Below are positions 14,791 to 23,713 of a stretch of DNA of 33,304 nt, in pieces (position 1 is the stretch's first letter; the number at the start of each line of letters is the position of its first letter). A program made the position numbers and the translations under genes. The notes beneath the pieces are model-generated. The model saw nothing but the letters and a program-made list of their open reading frames with translations, was not told the DNA's origin and searched no databases. The DNA comes from a virus, in IMG/VR virus record IMGVR_UViG_3300031974_000185, positions 1-33,304 of that record; one strand, 5' to 3'.

Positions 14791-15580
14791 ATTCCCAATA
14801 CCCTCTTTGTATTCCTTCTTCTATTATATTTAAAACACCAGTCTCTATTGCTCTTTGCAAAGCTATAGACACTGGCTCGTTTTCTGTAGTTCCTCCTTCA
14901 AATTCTACTAGCTCTGTTCCAGCTTCATAGAATCTAAATACATCTTGTGATACACCTACAGATAATACAGTTTTAGAAACTAATACTTCCATAAGTATTT
15001 CACCTGTTGCTACAGATACTAAACGTAAAGAAATGGTAATCATATCTTCACGATATTCTTTAGTGCTACCTACACCTAAGTATCTAGCACCTATTCCGCC
15101 TGATGTAATGTTAGTATTATAACTAACCACTCCACCCTGCATTAACAACCCTGCAAATAACAGGGGCTGTAATTCTTTATTTTCTTTAAACTCTTGTCGA
15201 GTACTTCTAATTAGTTGTCGTTCTTTAGTTAGGTCATCTAAGCCTACTCTTTCTACTACTCTAAAAAACTTTCCATTTGCTGCGTGTTTAAAAGCTCTAA
15301 TCAATAAAGCTTCTGGAGCTTGGGTAATAGCTGTACTAAACAATGCAAATGAACTATTACTTTTTCTTTGTCCAGTTAAGTCTTTAAAACTATTCGGGTA
15401 CACTGCTATTGTCGGCTGTACTTTAGCAGCTGGTAAATTCTTTAATACTTCTGATTGTAAATCTAATACTGAAGATTCTTTGATACTTGTAGAGTCTGAC
15501 AGTACAAAGTCATCATTCAGTATTGCACAACTAGAAAGTAAAAGAACCAATAGGTAACTGAATAATTGTTTCATTGCCAT
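14774..15580 (-). CDS. csgG: Curli secretion pore lipoprotein CsgG
   Basis: A 268-residue outer-membrane lipoprotein. The N-terminus is a lipoprotein signal with lipobox LSSC. The body aligns by eye with E. coli CsgG throughout: FSTAITQAPEALL, ERVGLDDLTKERQLIRS, GGIGARYLGVGS, TISLRLVSVATGEIL, SKTVLSVG and NEPVSIALQRAIETGV. CsgG forms a nonameric outer-membrane channel that exports curlin subunits. The constriction Phe appears kept (FSTA), whereas the Tyr and Asn before it do not seem conserved. I chose ATG 15580; GTG 15583 and ATG 15574 are alternatives. The start lies 50 bases inside csgF, so the two are translated together. No csgE, csgB or csgD is seen. Confidence 0.93.
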   Translation of the reverse strand: MAMKQLFSYLLVLLLSSCAILNDDFVLSDSTSIKESSVLDLQSEVLKNLPAAKVQPTIAVYPNSFKDLTGQRKSNSSFALFSTAITQAPEALLIRAFKHAANGKFFRVVERVGLDDLTKERQLIRSTRQEFKENKELQPLLFAGLLMQGGVVSYNTNITSGGIGARYLGVGSTKEYREDMITISLRLVSVATGEILMEVLVSKTVLSVGVSQDVFRFYEAGTELVEFEGGTTENEPVSIALQRAIETGVLNIIEEGIQRGYWEYEEAN

Positions 15581-16040
15581 CACTGTCTGTAATTTTTAAA
15601 GTTATAATTCCGTCTTCAACATTATATTCTATGGTGTTACCTTCTAAACTTAGTACACCACTTTCGCTTGGAGTTTCACCAAATAAATTTTCTACTAGCT
15701 GTCTAGATAACTGTGCATATATTCTAGACTCTAGGTTTCTTATAAATCTTGCAAGTGTCGTGTTCTCTTTATCTCTTTCTATCTGTTCTTGTAATGCTTT
15801 TATTTCTTCTTTGATGCTCATCTTTCTTGAGAACTCTTGATTCTGTATAGTAAGATAATGTGCTGATGTACCTATACCACTAAAGCTAGGATTCTTAAAT
15901 GTATGTACCATTTCATCTGCAAAGACTTTAGAGTTACCCCAGAAAGCTAACAACATAAATCCAAATACAGCTACTTGAATTATAGAAGCAACTGTAACTT
16001 GTTTCATAGGATGTACTTTTTCTAAATCGTCTATCTTCAT
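15531..16040 (-). CDS. csgF: Curli assembly factor CsgF
   Basis: A 169-residue exported protein. After a hydrophobic segment (about 13-34) and a likely cleavage site (VFA before DEM at 41/42), the mature N-terminus MVHTFKNPSFSG matches the CsgF start that plugs into the CsgG channel (TFQFRNPNFGG in E. coli). The C-terminus, DGIITLKITDSDGNETIIQL, matches the final CsgF strands. CsgF couples secretion to surface nucleation in curli systems. The start at ATG 16040 overlaps the previous stop (TAATG) and leaves an unusual 11-residue charged lead (MKIDDLEKVHP); starting at ATG 16007 instead gives a standard signal peptide. The gene overlaps csgG by 50 bases. Confidence 0.88.
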   Translation of the reverse strand: MKIDDLEKVHPMKQVTVASIIQVAVFGFMLLAFWGNSKVFADEMVHTFKNPSFSGIGTSAHYLTIQNQEFSRKMSIKEEIKALQEQIERDKENTTLARFIRNLESRIYAQLSRQLVENLFGETPSESGVLSLEGNTIEYNVEDGIITLKITDSDGNETIIQLPIGSFTF

Positions 16041-16327
16041 TAATCTTTTCTTTGGTCTTTTTTACCGTCTGCTCTAGCTAATCTATCTACATCTATCTGT
16101 ACACCTAAAGCTGTGCGTACCATAGAGTCTATTCTTATCATGTCATTATCCATTTGTCTTACTCTATCTATTAAAGCAACTATCATACCGTGTTGAGTAT
16201 CTAGTTTTTTATGTACGTCAGCTATTAAAGCATTAAATAATTTATATACCATCCAACCGGCAGCAACTGCAAAAGCTGCAGGAATACCTACAGTTTCTAA
16301 CACGGTCATAAAATCTCTAGTGTCCAT
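16040..16327 (-). CDS. Small holin-like membrane protein with coiled coil
   Basis: A 95-residue protein with one membrane helix (about 13-33, GIPAAFAVAAGWMVYKLFN). A helical, heptad-patterned tail follows (DTQHGMIVALIDRVRQMDNDMIRIDSMV) with a charged end (ADGKKDQRKD). This plan is shared by phage holin-like and spanin-like proteins. The gene starts at the previous stop and ends at the csgF start, so it links the structural genes with the curli cassette. A lysis role is inferred from topology and position; no enzyme motif is present. Confidence 0.65.
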   Translation of the reverse strand: MDTRDFMTVLETVGIPAAFAVAAGWMVYKLFNALIADVHKKLDTQHGMIVALIDRVRQMDNDMIRIDSMVRTALGVQIDVDRLARADGKKDQRKD

Positions 16328-16770
16328 TACTTTCCTTTTACTAAACTACCACCGAAATACATACCGATAATAGCTGATACTAAGTTAGTATCTAGTTGTG
16401 TAATTACTAAGCCTTCAAAAGTTACCCAGTCAAATACTTCTTTACCTTCTGTGAAGAACCAAAATCCCGGATTCCAAATAGTATAACCTACTGTTACGTT
16501 TACATCAGGATAATAAACTGCTACAAGTTTTGGTAGTAATACAATTGCAAAGATAGATGTAAGTGCTATGATTCTTCTTGTCCATGCAAAGCCTTTATCT
16601 TTTAGCCCGTGGTCAAGTGATTGCTTTCTAGCTTTCATATCAAACTCACCACGAGTTATTAGTAGCTTTTGTTGTTCTGCTTTAGCTTTTCTACTTTCTG
16701 CCCAGACACTCATAAGTCCTCCGAGCAATGTAGAGCCTAGCATAGTTATTATTTCAAACGGAAATCCCAT
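16327..16770 (-). CDS. Putative holin-like membrane protein with three hydrophobic segments
   Basis: A 147-residue protein with hydrophobic stretches near residues 6-23, 66-87 and 126-144, and a basic linker rich in Lys and Arg (SRKAKAEQQKLLITRGEFDMKARKQ) after the first. The size, the glycine-rich membrane segments and the place right after the virion genes resemble a family of marine phage proteins often called holins or small tail-associated membrane proteins. It could permeabilise the inner membrane at lysis. GGACTAAG precedes the ATG. The two-base gap to the virion gene and overlap with the next gene show one operon. Confidence 0.6.
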   Translation of the reverse strand: MGFPFEIITMLGSTLLGGLMSVWAESRKAKAEQQKLLITRGEFDMKARKQSLDHGLKDKGFAWTRRIIALTSIFAIVLLPKLVAVYYPDVNVTVGYTIWNPGFWFFTEGKEVFDWVTFEGLVITQLDTNLVSAIIGMYFGGSLVKGK

Positions 16771-16771
16771 C

Positions 16772-19700
16772 TTAGTCCTTTAAATATTTTAAATCTGTTA
16801 AATATTTTTCTACGCTTCCTGCTCCTAGCTCTGTATTCCAATTATTTTTCCAACCTACAGCTCTTTCCTCTGGAGTTTTACCTATTGGAGCAGGTATTAA
16901 TTTAATTAAAGCTCTTGTTACTGCAGTCCCTATTTCTGGGTTATTCAAATCATCATAAGTAATATTTCTTAAATCAATACCGTGTTTATCTTTAACTTTA
17001 TCTACATAGTTTCTTAAACCTTGACCTGTATCAGCTCCGGGTTTTAACGCATTTTGAAAATCTTGAAATCTTATAGGAGTAATTTGATAAGCACTTCTAT
17101 TATCTTTTCTAAATGTTTTAGGGTCTGTTGCAAATTTACTTTCTACAAAAGCATATTCCCTTAATAAAGCTTTATCATCTTTTCCTTCTCCAAGTTTTTC
17201 TATAGCTTTTTCATAAACATCTCTACCTATATACTCTGGTAGAACTGGTCCGCCTTGATTAAAACCAAGCCTATCCATTTGTTCAGAATATGGTAAGCCT
17301 GTGAAAGGGTCCACTCTATCTGCTGGGTCTTCTTTAGTGTATGGTACATTATCTTTACCTTCTACTAATCCACCTTTTGCAAATACTGCCATAGGTTCTT
17401 TCATATCCGGTGTTACATCTAACGATATAACTTTTAATTCGTTAGGTATAAGAGCATAGTCTCCGTGTATTTTTTCAAATTCATCATAGTCCATTTCATT
17501 TACCTCAAGCTTTTTCTTATCTTTCCATCTTTTTAATACATCTTCAGCTGTATCTGGAGAATCACTAGTAAAAAGAATTGTACTAACTTTAGGTCTTACT
17601 TTATATTCTTTGCCTAGCTTATTAGCTGTAGAAGTTATTTTATTTTTGTATAAATCTAAAAACTTTTTACCGCTTCCTAGAAATTCTCCTTCAAAATTAA
17701 GTGTAATATTTTTTTCATTAATATTTTTTTCAACAGTGTCTCTCATTGACATTGGAATTTTTTCTAACAACTCTTTATCAGTGTCAACTATTCTAGTATC
17801 AACGACTTCACCTTGTCCTTGTTTTAGTAATTTTTTTAAAGTATCTTTAGATTCATACATAAGAGGTACTGAATCATATTCTAACTGAGTCTTAGGTAAA
17901 CCAATCTCTTCTATTATCCACTTAGATTTACCTACTTCATATTTATCTTTTAAAGCTTCTAAAAGCTCATCATAATCAGGTTTTTCCCCATAAGAAAAAT
18001 CTTGAACGTTATTTTTGTATTCATCGCTTTCTAATATTTCTTCTACTGTAGGGGTTCTACGAATCTGTATGGTATCGACATAGTTTAGTTGTTTTGCGTT
18101 TCTATTTATTTGAGTAGCTGCATCAGTAAATGCAACTTTATCATAACCTTCTTTAGCTGCTAGTTTCATCACATCTTTTATAGCAATATCAACAAATCCT
18201 AAACCTTTATATGGATAATCTGGAATTCTTCCACCAAGTTCTGTCTCATAGTTTTCTTTTCTAGCAGCCTGATGTAAATCTGATTGTATTTCTTCTACAA
18301 ATAAAACTTTGTTACCTTGAATATCTGTTCTATCAGAAATTCTATAGTGTAAAATTTGGTCAGCTCCTTCAAGATGATTATCTGTAAAAAGTGTAGGAGT
18401 TTTAGGGTTATCTAAATGAATTGTAATTTCTCTATAATTAGAAGCTCCTCCCATAGGAAGTCTGTAAGATTCATATTGATTTCCAAACAAAGTAGGTAGA
18501 GTATCTTCACCTTTTAAAACACTTTCAGATACTTGAGTTTTTAAAGGAACATCTGGGTCTATATCAGAAACAGGGTCTAGCAAACCTTCAGCTCTAGCAT
18601 AATTATTTAATTGAATCAAAGCTTCGTCTCTACTTACATAATAATCTGTAAGCCATATTTTACTACCTCCTGTTCCTACAGTAGCTTGATACCCATTACC
18701 CCAACCTTCTACTTCAGTTCCATATAAAGCCACAGGAACACCATTAATTTCTCCAGTTAAATATTCTACATTAGACTTTTCTATTTTATCACGAGCTAAA
18801 TCTTCAAGCTGTTCGTCAGACAAACCTTTATACTCTGTTGCTCCGTCATTTCTACGAGCTGTAGAATACTCTATTTCCATATTTATAAAGTCATTTTCTA
18901 ATTCAGAAGTCATAGGTTTATCTAGTGTTAAAAATTCTTCTACAGATGTATCCATATCAACATCGCTAGTTTTAATAGTAGGATTATCTTCACTTCTAAT
19001 AACTCTATAAAGCTTTGGTCGGTTTTCTCTAACGTAATTTAAAACTTCTTCAGGTGTAGTATCTTTAGTAACTTGTATATTATCTAAATCTATAAACTCT
19101 AATTCTTCTTGTTTAAATTTATCTTGCTGTCTTTTAGAGCTTTTTAAAGCATCTAGAAAAGCTTGACCACTTTTATAATTATTTATGTTTTTTTCTGCAA
19201 ACTCTTCTATAGTAGATTTATAACCAGCCATGTCTACCGCTACAGAATCATCTATAATATTAGTAGGTCCTCCACCACCGCCCATAGTGTCATCGCCTCT
19301 TCTAGCTTGTACCTTTCTTAAAATTTTACTTGTTCCTTTACCAACAACACCAGCAGCAGGTATTACTCCTGTAGCTTCTGCAACTGCTATACCAGCAGAT
19401 AAAGGGTCTTCTACTTTAATAGGCGTTTTTTGCAGTATATTTTTTCTAGGGTTTATTAAATCTAACATAAATTCTTTTGGAGATTTTAAACTTGGCTGTG
19501 CTTTTTCTGCATATATTGCGGCACCAGTAGCAGATAAAGGTGCATTAGTAACAGGATTCATATAACCTGCTAACTGTTCTCCAATTGGTAAAGTTTCAAA
19601 AGCTTCAAAACCTTTTCTAACATCTCCTTCTTTTACAGCTTTTGCTATTTGCTTGTGTGCCTCTTCTCTTCTCTTCTCTCTATCTTTAAATAATTGTGTA

Positions 19701-22700
19701 GTTTGCTCAGTTAATTTACCTGAAAATAAATCTTCTCCTACACCTTCAGCAACTTTTAACTGTGCTTGTGTAACAGGTCCTCCTAAGAAAAATTCTTCTC
19801 TTTCTTTTTCTTTTTGTTTTTCTTCTTCTAATAAAGGTAGTTGACTGTACTCTAAATACTTAACTGTATAAGCATCATAAAACTCTCTAAAGTTAATGTT
19901 CTCAAAATTTAATTCTTCATAAGCTTTATTTAATTTTTCATCGCTAATTTTCAAAGGTATATATTCATTACTAGAATATAAAAAAGTACTCCTTTCATCT
20001 TTAGTATAATTAGTTAAATTTTCTTTTACTAAAGATTCTATCTCATAAGGGTCTATATCAAAATGTTTAACAGCATCTAACATTCTTTTACTTTTAACAA
20101 ACTCTCTATAGTTTTTATTATTTTCTTCTTCGTACCTACTTAAAACACTTTCGGCTTTCATGTTCTTAGTTATAGAACTATTTATATTGTTTTGATATAC
20201 TTTTCTAGCTCTATTTAAATCTCTTAATTTAAAAGAAAAATCATTTTTAATTTTATCAGGAGTAATAGTAACTAATCTTTGACCAGTTAATTTACCTAGT
20301 AATTCTCTTTGTAAAGATGTTTTGCCTTCTTCAATCCTAATAGCTTTTTTACCACGTGTTAAACTTGCAATGTCTGTTGCTTCTCTAGGTAATACTTTTT
20401 CTAAAATATGTCCTAAAGCAACATCCATATTATTAGCTACTTCTGCAAGATTATTATTATCTACTCTCTCTTCCCAAACTAAAGGTTCTTTAGTAATAGG
20501 ATTAATAATTTTTATATCAAATCCTTCTTTAGTCTTACCACCTCTAACAAGAATGTCTGTTATAGCTTCTGTCAATAATGCTTCATCAACAAATGGTCTT
20601 AAGAAAAATTCTAAACCTTCAATAGTTTGCCCAATAATATTTCTATCTACAGTTTCCATACTTTCTGTTGGGTCAGTTACTAAGTTTAAAATGTTTCTAA
20701 AGTTATCTGTAACAGGAGCAGAAGGGTCTGTGTACGTTAAATCTATATACTGTATGTTTCCTTTGTTATCTCTACTAAATAATAAAGCACTGTTCTTTGA
20801 CCATGGAGCAAGATTTAAACTTCTAACAGCTTTTTCATCTTCATCTGAAATTCCAAAAGCTAACTTACTAAAATCTGTCAAGCCTTTTGAAAATAAATAT
20901 GTTGTTGTAACTTGAGAAGCTAACCTATTCATTCCTCTATCTTGAATAACTTTGTTACCAGACCTTAACTCTTGTGCAGCTCTCATCATAGTATTGTAAT
21001 TATTACGGAACTGTTCAGCAGTAAATGAAAAAAAGTTACCTATAGGAAGTTTTCTTAGTTCTTGTAATCTGGGAGCTATTAAATCATATGTAGGCATAGT
21101 AGCTCTAACTACATCTGCAGCTTCTTGTTTTAAGTCTTGTAAGTTTCTCCTTGCTAAATCAGGATAAGCTTTTTTAAGTGTGTTAAGTTCTTTATTGTAA
21201 GCTACAATTCTCCATAAATCATCTTCGGCTACATATACAGAAGTAGCTTTACGTCCTGCCTTTTTAAATATTTCAGGAAACTTAGACAACATGTTTTCAT
21301 TAGGATTAGCAGCTAAATCATTTATAAGATTTTTAAATTCACCAACTCTTACGTTTTGGTTTACTATTCCTAACCTTTGATAATCTTCATATAAATCAGA
21401 CAATACTTTATTTTTCTTCGTAGCATCCATAGTAAATAAATCATTACTTAAGATTTGAGAAGATTTAATAGTTTCATCAGTAAACGGATTGATACCGTTT
21501 CTCATTAATATAATACTACCACCTAAAGTATTTCTAACGTGAGTCAATCCATTAAATACAGTTGCTGCAGCTTGTGAAGAACCTTTAGCAGTTAAAAAGT
21601 AACCGTACATTCTTTCTAAAACTTGTCTAGTTTGCCCTTTATTACGAGCCATAGTATTAAATAATTCTGCAATCTCTGGTGTTGTTCTTAAACCATCTAA
21701 CTGTAAGAACTGTTTACCTTCAATTGTAGCAGCTTTTAAAGACTCGTCAGGAGCTTTAGAAAACTTTCCAGTTTCTTTAAAAAACCATTTACCTAAACCT
21801 TTTTCATATAAGTCATCATATAATTTGTAATTAGTAATCTGTGTTCCAAGAGTATCTAAAGTTCTAAATACTGCTAATGAAGCATCTACTTCTTCAGCAC
21901 CTAATAGTTTTTGTATAGCAGGAGCTATATTTTTTCTTTGTTGAAAAACAACTTCATTCTTTTTAGTTCCAAACACTCCGTTTAAATGAGATATAATATT
22001 ATTATAATCTTTAGTGTCTCTTTTAAGAATATCATTAACAACTCTTCTAGCTTCTTGCTGTTGAAAAGGAGTTATGTTTTTTGTCCCTTTAGCTTTTTTA
22101 ATACTAGCTGCAATAGAATCTGTAACCTCATCTATAACTTCTTGAGAAGGTCTCCAATTTTTATTCTCATAAAACTGATAAGTTTTTCTTAAGTAAGAAC
22201 CCATGTTTTCCTCTATTACTGCTTTCATTTTAGGAGGAACATAATTTGATTTAAGGAACATCTTACTTAAATTAGTTATTTCACCTTTAGCTTCTTTTGC
22301 CCAAGGTCTAACTTCTTTAGGTAAACTTGCAAGTGTTTTTTTACCTTTTAAGTATTGATTTAAAATATCATCTATTTCTTTTTCAGAAAATTTAGAAGTT
22401 TTAACAGCTTTAGCAATAGATGTGACTAACTTAGCATGTATCTCTGAAGCTCTCTTAGACCATGCTATTTTATTATAGTCTGCACTCTTTAACATTTTAA
22501 ACATTTCATCAGAGTACATTCCGCTAGTTGTTAAAAAGTTTTGATAAAATCTTTGTATACTTCTATATCCTTTATTTAACCCTCTATAAATTAAGCTGTC
22601 TTTACCGAACTTTAATACATCCTCATTACTAATGTCTTTAATAATAGGAACTTCAGATACATCTTTTTTTCTAGCTGATTTAGTTTTAGCTGAACCTTGA

Positions 22701-23701
22701 ATTAAAGATTTAAAACTTTCTTTTTGAGATTGACTAGAATTTTTCACAGACTGTAACATCTGTAAGATACCTTCTTTTGTTAATTTTAAAGTTCCAACAC
22801 CTGCGGATACAATTCCTGAAAATGCTACACCATCTAATAACAAACTAAGTCTACGTGCTTCTTCAGGACTTTGCTCATCAACATCTAAATAATTCAACAC
22901 CTCACCCATTAAATTATTATCGTTACCTATATAATTACTTAAAGCTCCTGCAACATAAGTAAACTCAGGATTATCAGCAAAAGTAATTTGAGCAGCTAGT
23001 TCAGCTTTACCTAATGTTTTACCAGCTCCTAGTAATTTTTTAGTTTTTTCTTGTCTTGCTTCTTTAGCTAATTGAGCTTTTGAAGGTCTTCCAACTTTCC
23101 TAGTTATTTTTTCTGGTACTTTTTGTGCAGTCTTTGTAAATAAAGAAGAAGGGTTTCTAGTCACAGCAAAAGCAGTTACATATTCTCCAATAGGTTTTAT
23201 AATTTTACCTGCTGTTGTTTCAGGTTCTTGAATCTCGTAATAAGTTTTACCAGTTTCTTCATCTTTTTTTTCGTTCCAGATATCCCCTAAACCAACACTT
23301 CTACCAATATCTCTAAAAGCTTTATCAGTTCCTCTTCTTATTTCTTTTTCATTAGGAGCTAGTTTAGCTAAAGTATTTACTAAAGGACTAGGATATTTTT
23401 CTGCAATAAACCTTGATAAAGATAAAGAACCACCAACAGTTTCTGATAACCAAGGAACGGTAGTCTTTCTAAATTCTTTTAAAGGTATATCTTTATCAGC
23501 TTGTTGTATTAAATAATTTTCAATACTTTTATCTAATGAACTACTAGAGTTTTTTGTAGCGTATTCAAGGAACTCATCAAAAGTGTATTTATTATAGAAC
23601 TGTTCATAAGAATTATAAAGTTCTTGCAACTCTGCTAAGTCAGATTGTAGTTCTCTTTTTTGAGATTCATCTTTTTTGTACTGTTCAAATCTAGATGGCA
23701 T
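16772..23701 (-). CDS. Giant internal virion / polyvalent protein with C-terminal transglycosylase-like domain
   Basis: A 2309-residue protein, probably packed in the virion and ejected into the host. The N-terminal 1300 residues are mainly helical. Near residue 895, LPIGNFFSFTAEQFRNNYN followed by AAQELRSGN recalls the LPD38-type domain of large polyvalent proteins. After a flexible glycine stretch (near 1480), a second region (about 1740-1850, with YRLPMGGASNYREITIHL and VLFVEEIQSDLHQ) resembles another domain shared by such proteins. The last 160 residues (LLREYAFVESKF, then SAYQITPIRFQDF) look like a lytic transglycosylase or muramidase, with a candidate catalytic Glu near 2185, useful for crossing the cell wall during ejection. 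Domain names are from memory of motifs. AGGA precedes the start. Confidence 0.8.
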   Translation of the reverse strand: MPSRFEQYKKDESQKRELQSDLAELQELYNSYEQFYNKYTFDEFLEYATKNSSSSLDKSIENYLIQQADKDIPLKEFRKTTVPWLSETVGGSLSLSRFIAEKYPSPLVNTLAKLAPNEKEIRRGTDKAFRDIGRSVGLGDIWNEKKDEETGKTYYEIQEPETTAGKIIKPIGEYVTAFAVTRNPSSLFTKTAQKVPEKITRKVGRPSKAQLAKEARQEKTKKLLGAGKTLGKAELAAQITFADNPEFTYVAGALSNYIGNDNNLMGEVLNYLDVDEQSPEEARRLSLLLDGVAFSGIVSAGVGTLKLTKEGILQMLQSVKNSSQSQKESFKSLIQGSAKTKSARKKDVSEVPIIKDISNEDVLKFGKDSLIYRGLNKGYRSIQRFYQNFLTTSGMYSDEMFKMLKSADYNKIAWSKRASEIHAKLVTSIAKAVKTSKFSEKEIDDILNQYLKGKKTLASLPKEVRPWAKEAKGEITNLSKMFLKSNYVPPKMKAVIEENMGSYLRKTYQFYENKNWRPSQEVIDEVTDSIAASIKKAKGTKNITPFQQQEARRVVNDILKRDTKDYNNIISHLNGVFGTKKNEVVFQQRKNIAPAIQKLLGAEEVDASLAVFRTLDTLGTQITNYKLYDDLYEKGLGKWFFKETGKFSKAPDESLKAATIEGKQFLQLDGLRTTPEIAELFNTMARNKGQTRQVLERMYGYFLTAKGSSQAAATVFNGLTHVRNTLGGSIILMRNGINPFTDETIKSSQILSNDLFTMDATKKNKVLSDLYEDYQRLGIVNQNVRVGEFKNLINDLAANPNENMLSKFPEIFKKAGRKATSVYVAEDDLWRIVAYNKELNTLKKAYPDLARRNLQDLKQEAADVVRATMPTYDLIAPRLQELRKLPIGNFFSFTAEQFRNNYNTMMRAAQELRSGNKVIQDRGMNRLASQVTTTYLFSKGLTDFSKLAFGISDEDEKAVRSLNLAPWSKNSALLFSRDNKGNIQYIDLTYTDPSAPVTDNFRNILNLVTDPTESMETVDRNIIGQTIEGLEFFLRPFVDEALLTEAITDILVRGGKTKEGFDIKIINPITKEPLVWEERVDNNNLAEVANNMDVALGHILEKVLPREATDIASLTRGKKAIRIEEGKTSLQRELLGKLTGQRLVTITPDKIKNDFSFKLRDLNRARKVYQNNINSSITKNMKAESVLSRYEEENNKNYREFVKSKRMLDAVKHFDIDPYEIESLVKENLTNYTKDERSTFLYSSNEYIPLKISDEKLNKAYEELNFENINFREFYDAYTVKYLEYSQLPLLEEEKQKEKEREEFFLGGPVTQAQLKVAEGVGEDLFSGKLTEQTTQLFKDREKRREEAHKQIAKAVKEGDVRKGFEAFETLPIGEQLAGYMNPVTNAPLSATGAAIYAEKAQPSLKSPKEFMLDLINPRKNILQKTPIKVEDPLSAGIAVAEATGVIPAAGVVGKGTSKILRKVQARRGDDTMGGGGGPTNIIDDSVAVDMAGYKSTIEEFAEKNINNYKSGQAFLDALKSSKRQQDKFKQEELEFIDLDNIQVTKDTTPEEVLNYVRENRPKLYRVIRSEDNPTIKTSDVDMDTSVEEFLTLDKPMTSELENDFINMEIEYSTARRNDGATEYKGLSDEQLEDLARDKIEKSNVEYLTGEINGVPVALYGTEVEGWGNGYQATVGTGGSKIWLTDYYVSRDEALIQLNNYARAEGLLDPVSDIDPDVPLKTQVSESVLKGEDTLPTLFGNQYESYRLPMGGASNYREITIHLDNPKTPTLFTDNHLEGADQILHYRISDRTDIQGNKVLFVEEIQSDLHQAARKENYETELGGRIPDYPYKGLGFVDIAIKDVMKLAAKEGYDKVAFTDAATQINRNAKQLNYVDTIQIRRTPTVEEILESDEYKNNVQDFSYGEKPDYDELLEALKDKYEVGKSKWIIEEIGLPKTQLEYDSVPLMYESKDTLKKLLKQGQGEVVDTRIVDTDKELLEKIPMSMRDTVEKNINEKNITLNFEGEFLGSGKKFLDLYKNKITSTANKLGKEYKVRPKVSTILFTSDSPDTAEDVLKRWKDKKKLEVNEMDYDEFEKIHGDYALIPNELKVISLDVTPDMKEPMAVFAKGGLVEGKDNVPYTKEDPADRVDPFTGLPYSEQMDRLGFNQGGPVLPEYIGRDVYEKAIEKLGEGKDDKALLREYAFVESKFATDPKTFRKDNRSAYQITPIRFQDFQNALKPGADTGQGLRNYVDKVKDKHGIDLRNITYDDLNNPEIGTAVTRALIKLIPAPIGKTPEERAVGWKNNWNTELGAGSVEKYLTDLKYLKD

Positions 23702-23713
23702 TAAAATGTCCTG

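Noticed and set aside
11326-16327. Curli/cyclase cassette as host DNA joined by assembly error.
   Set aside because: Stop and start codons overlap through the cassette and at its junction with the holin-like gene, and its other end overlaps the phage nrd arm; a random join would not give this, although only reads can exclude it.
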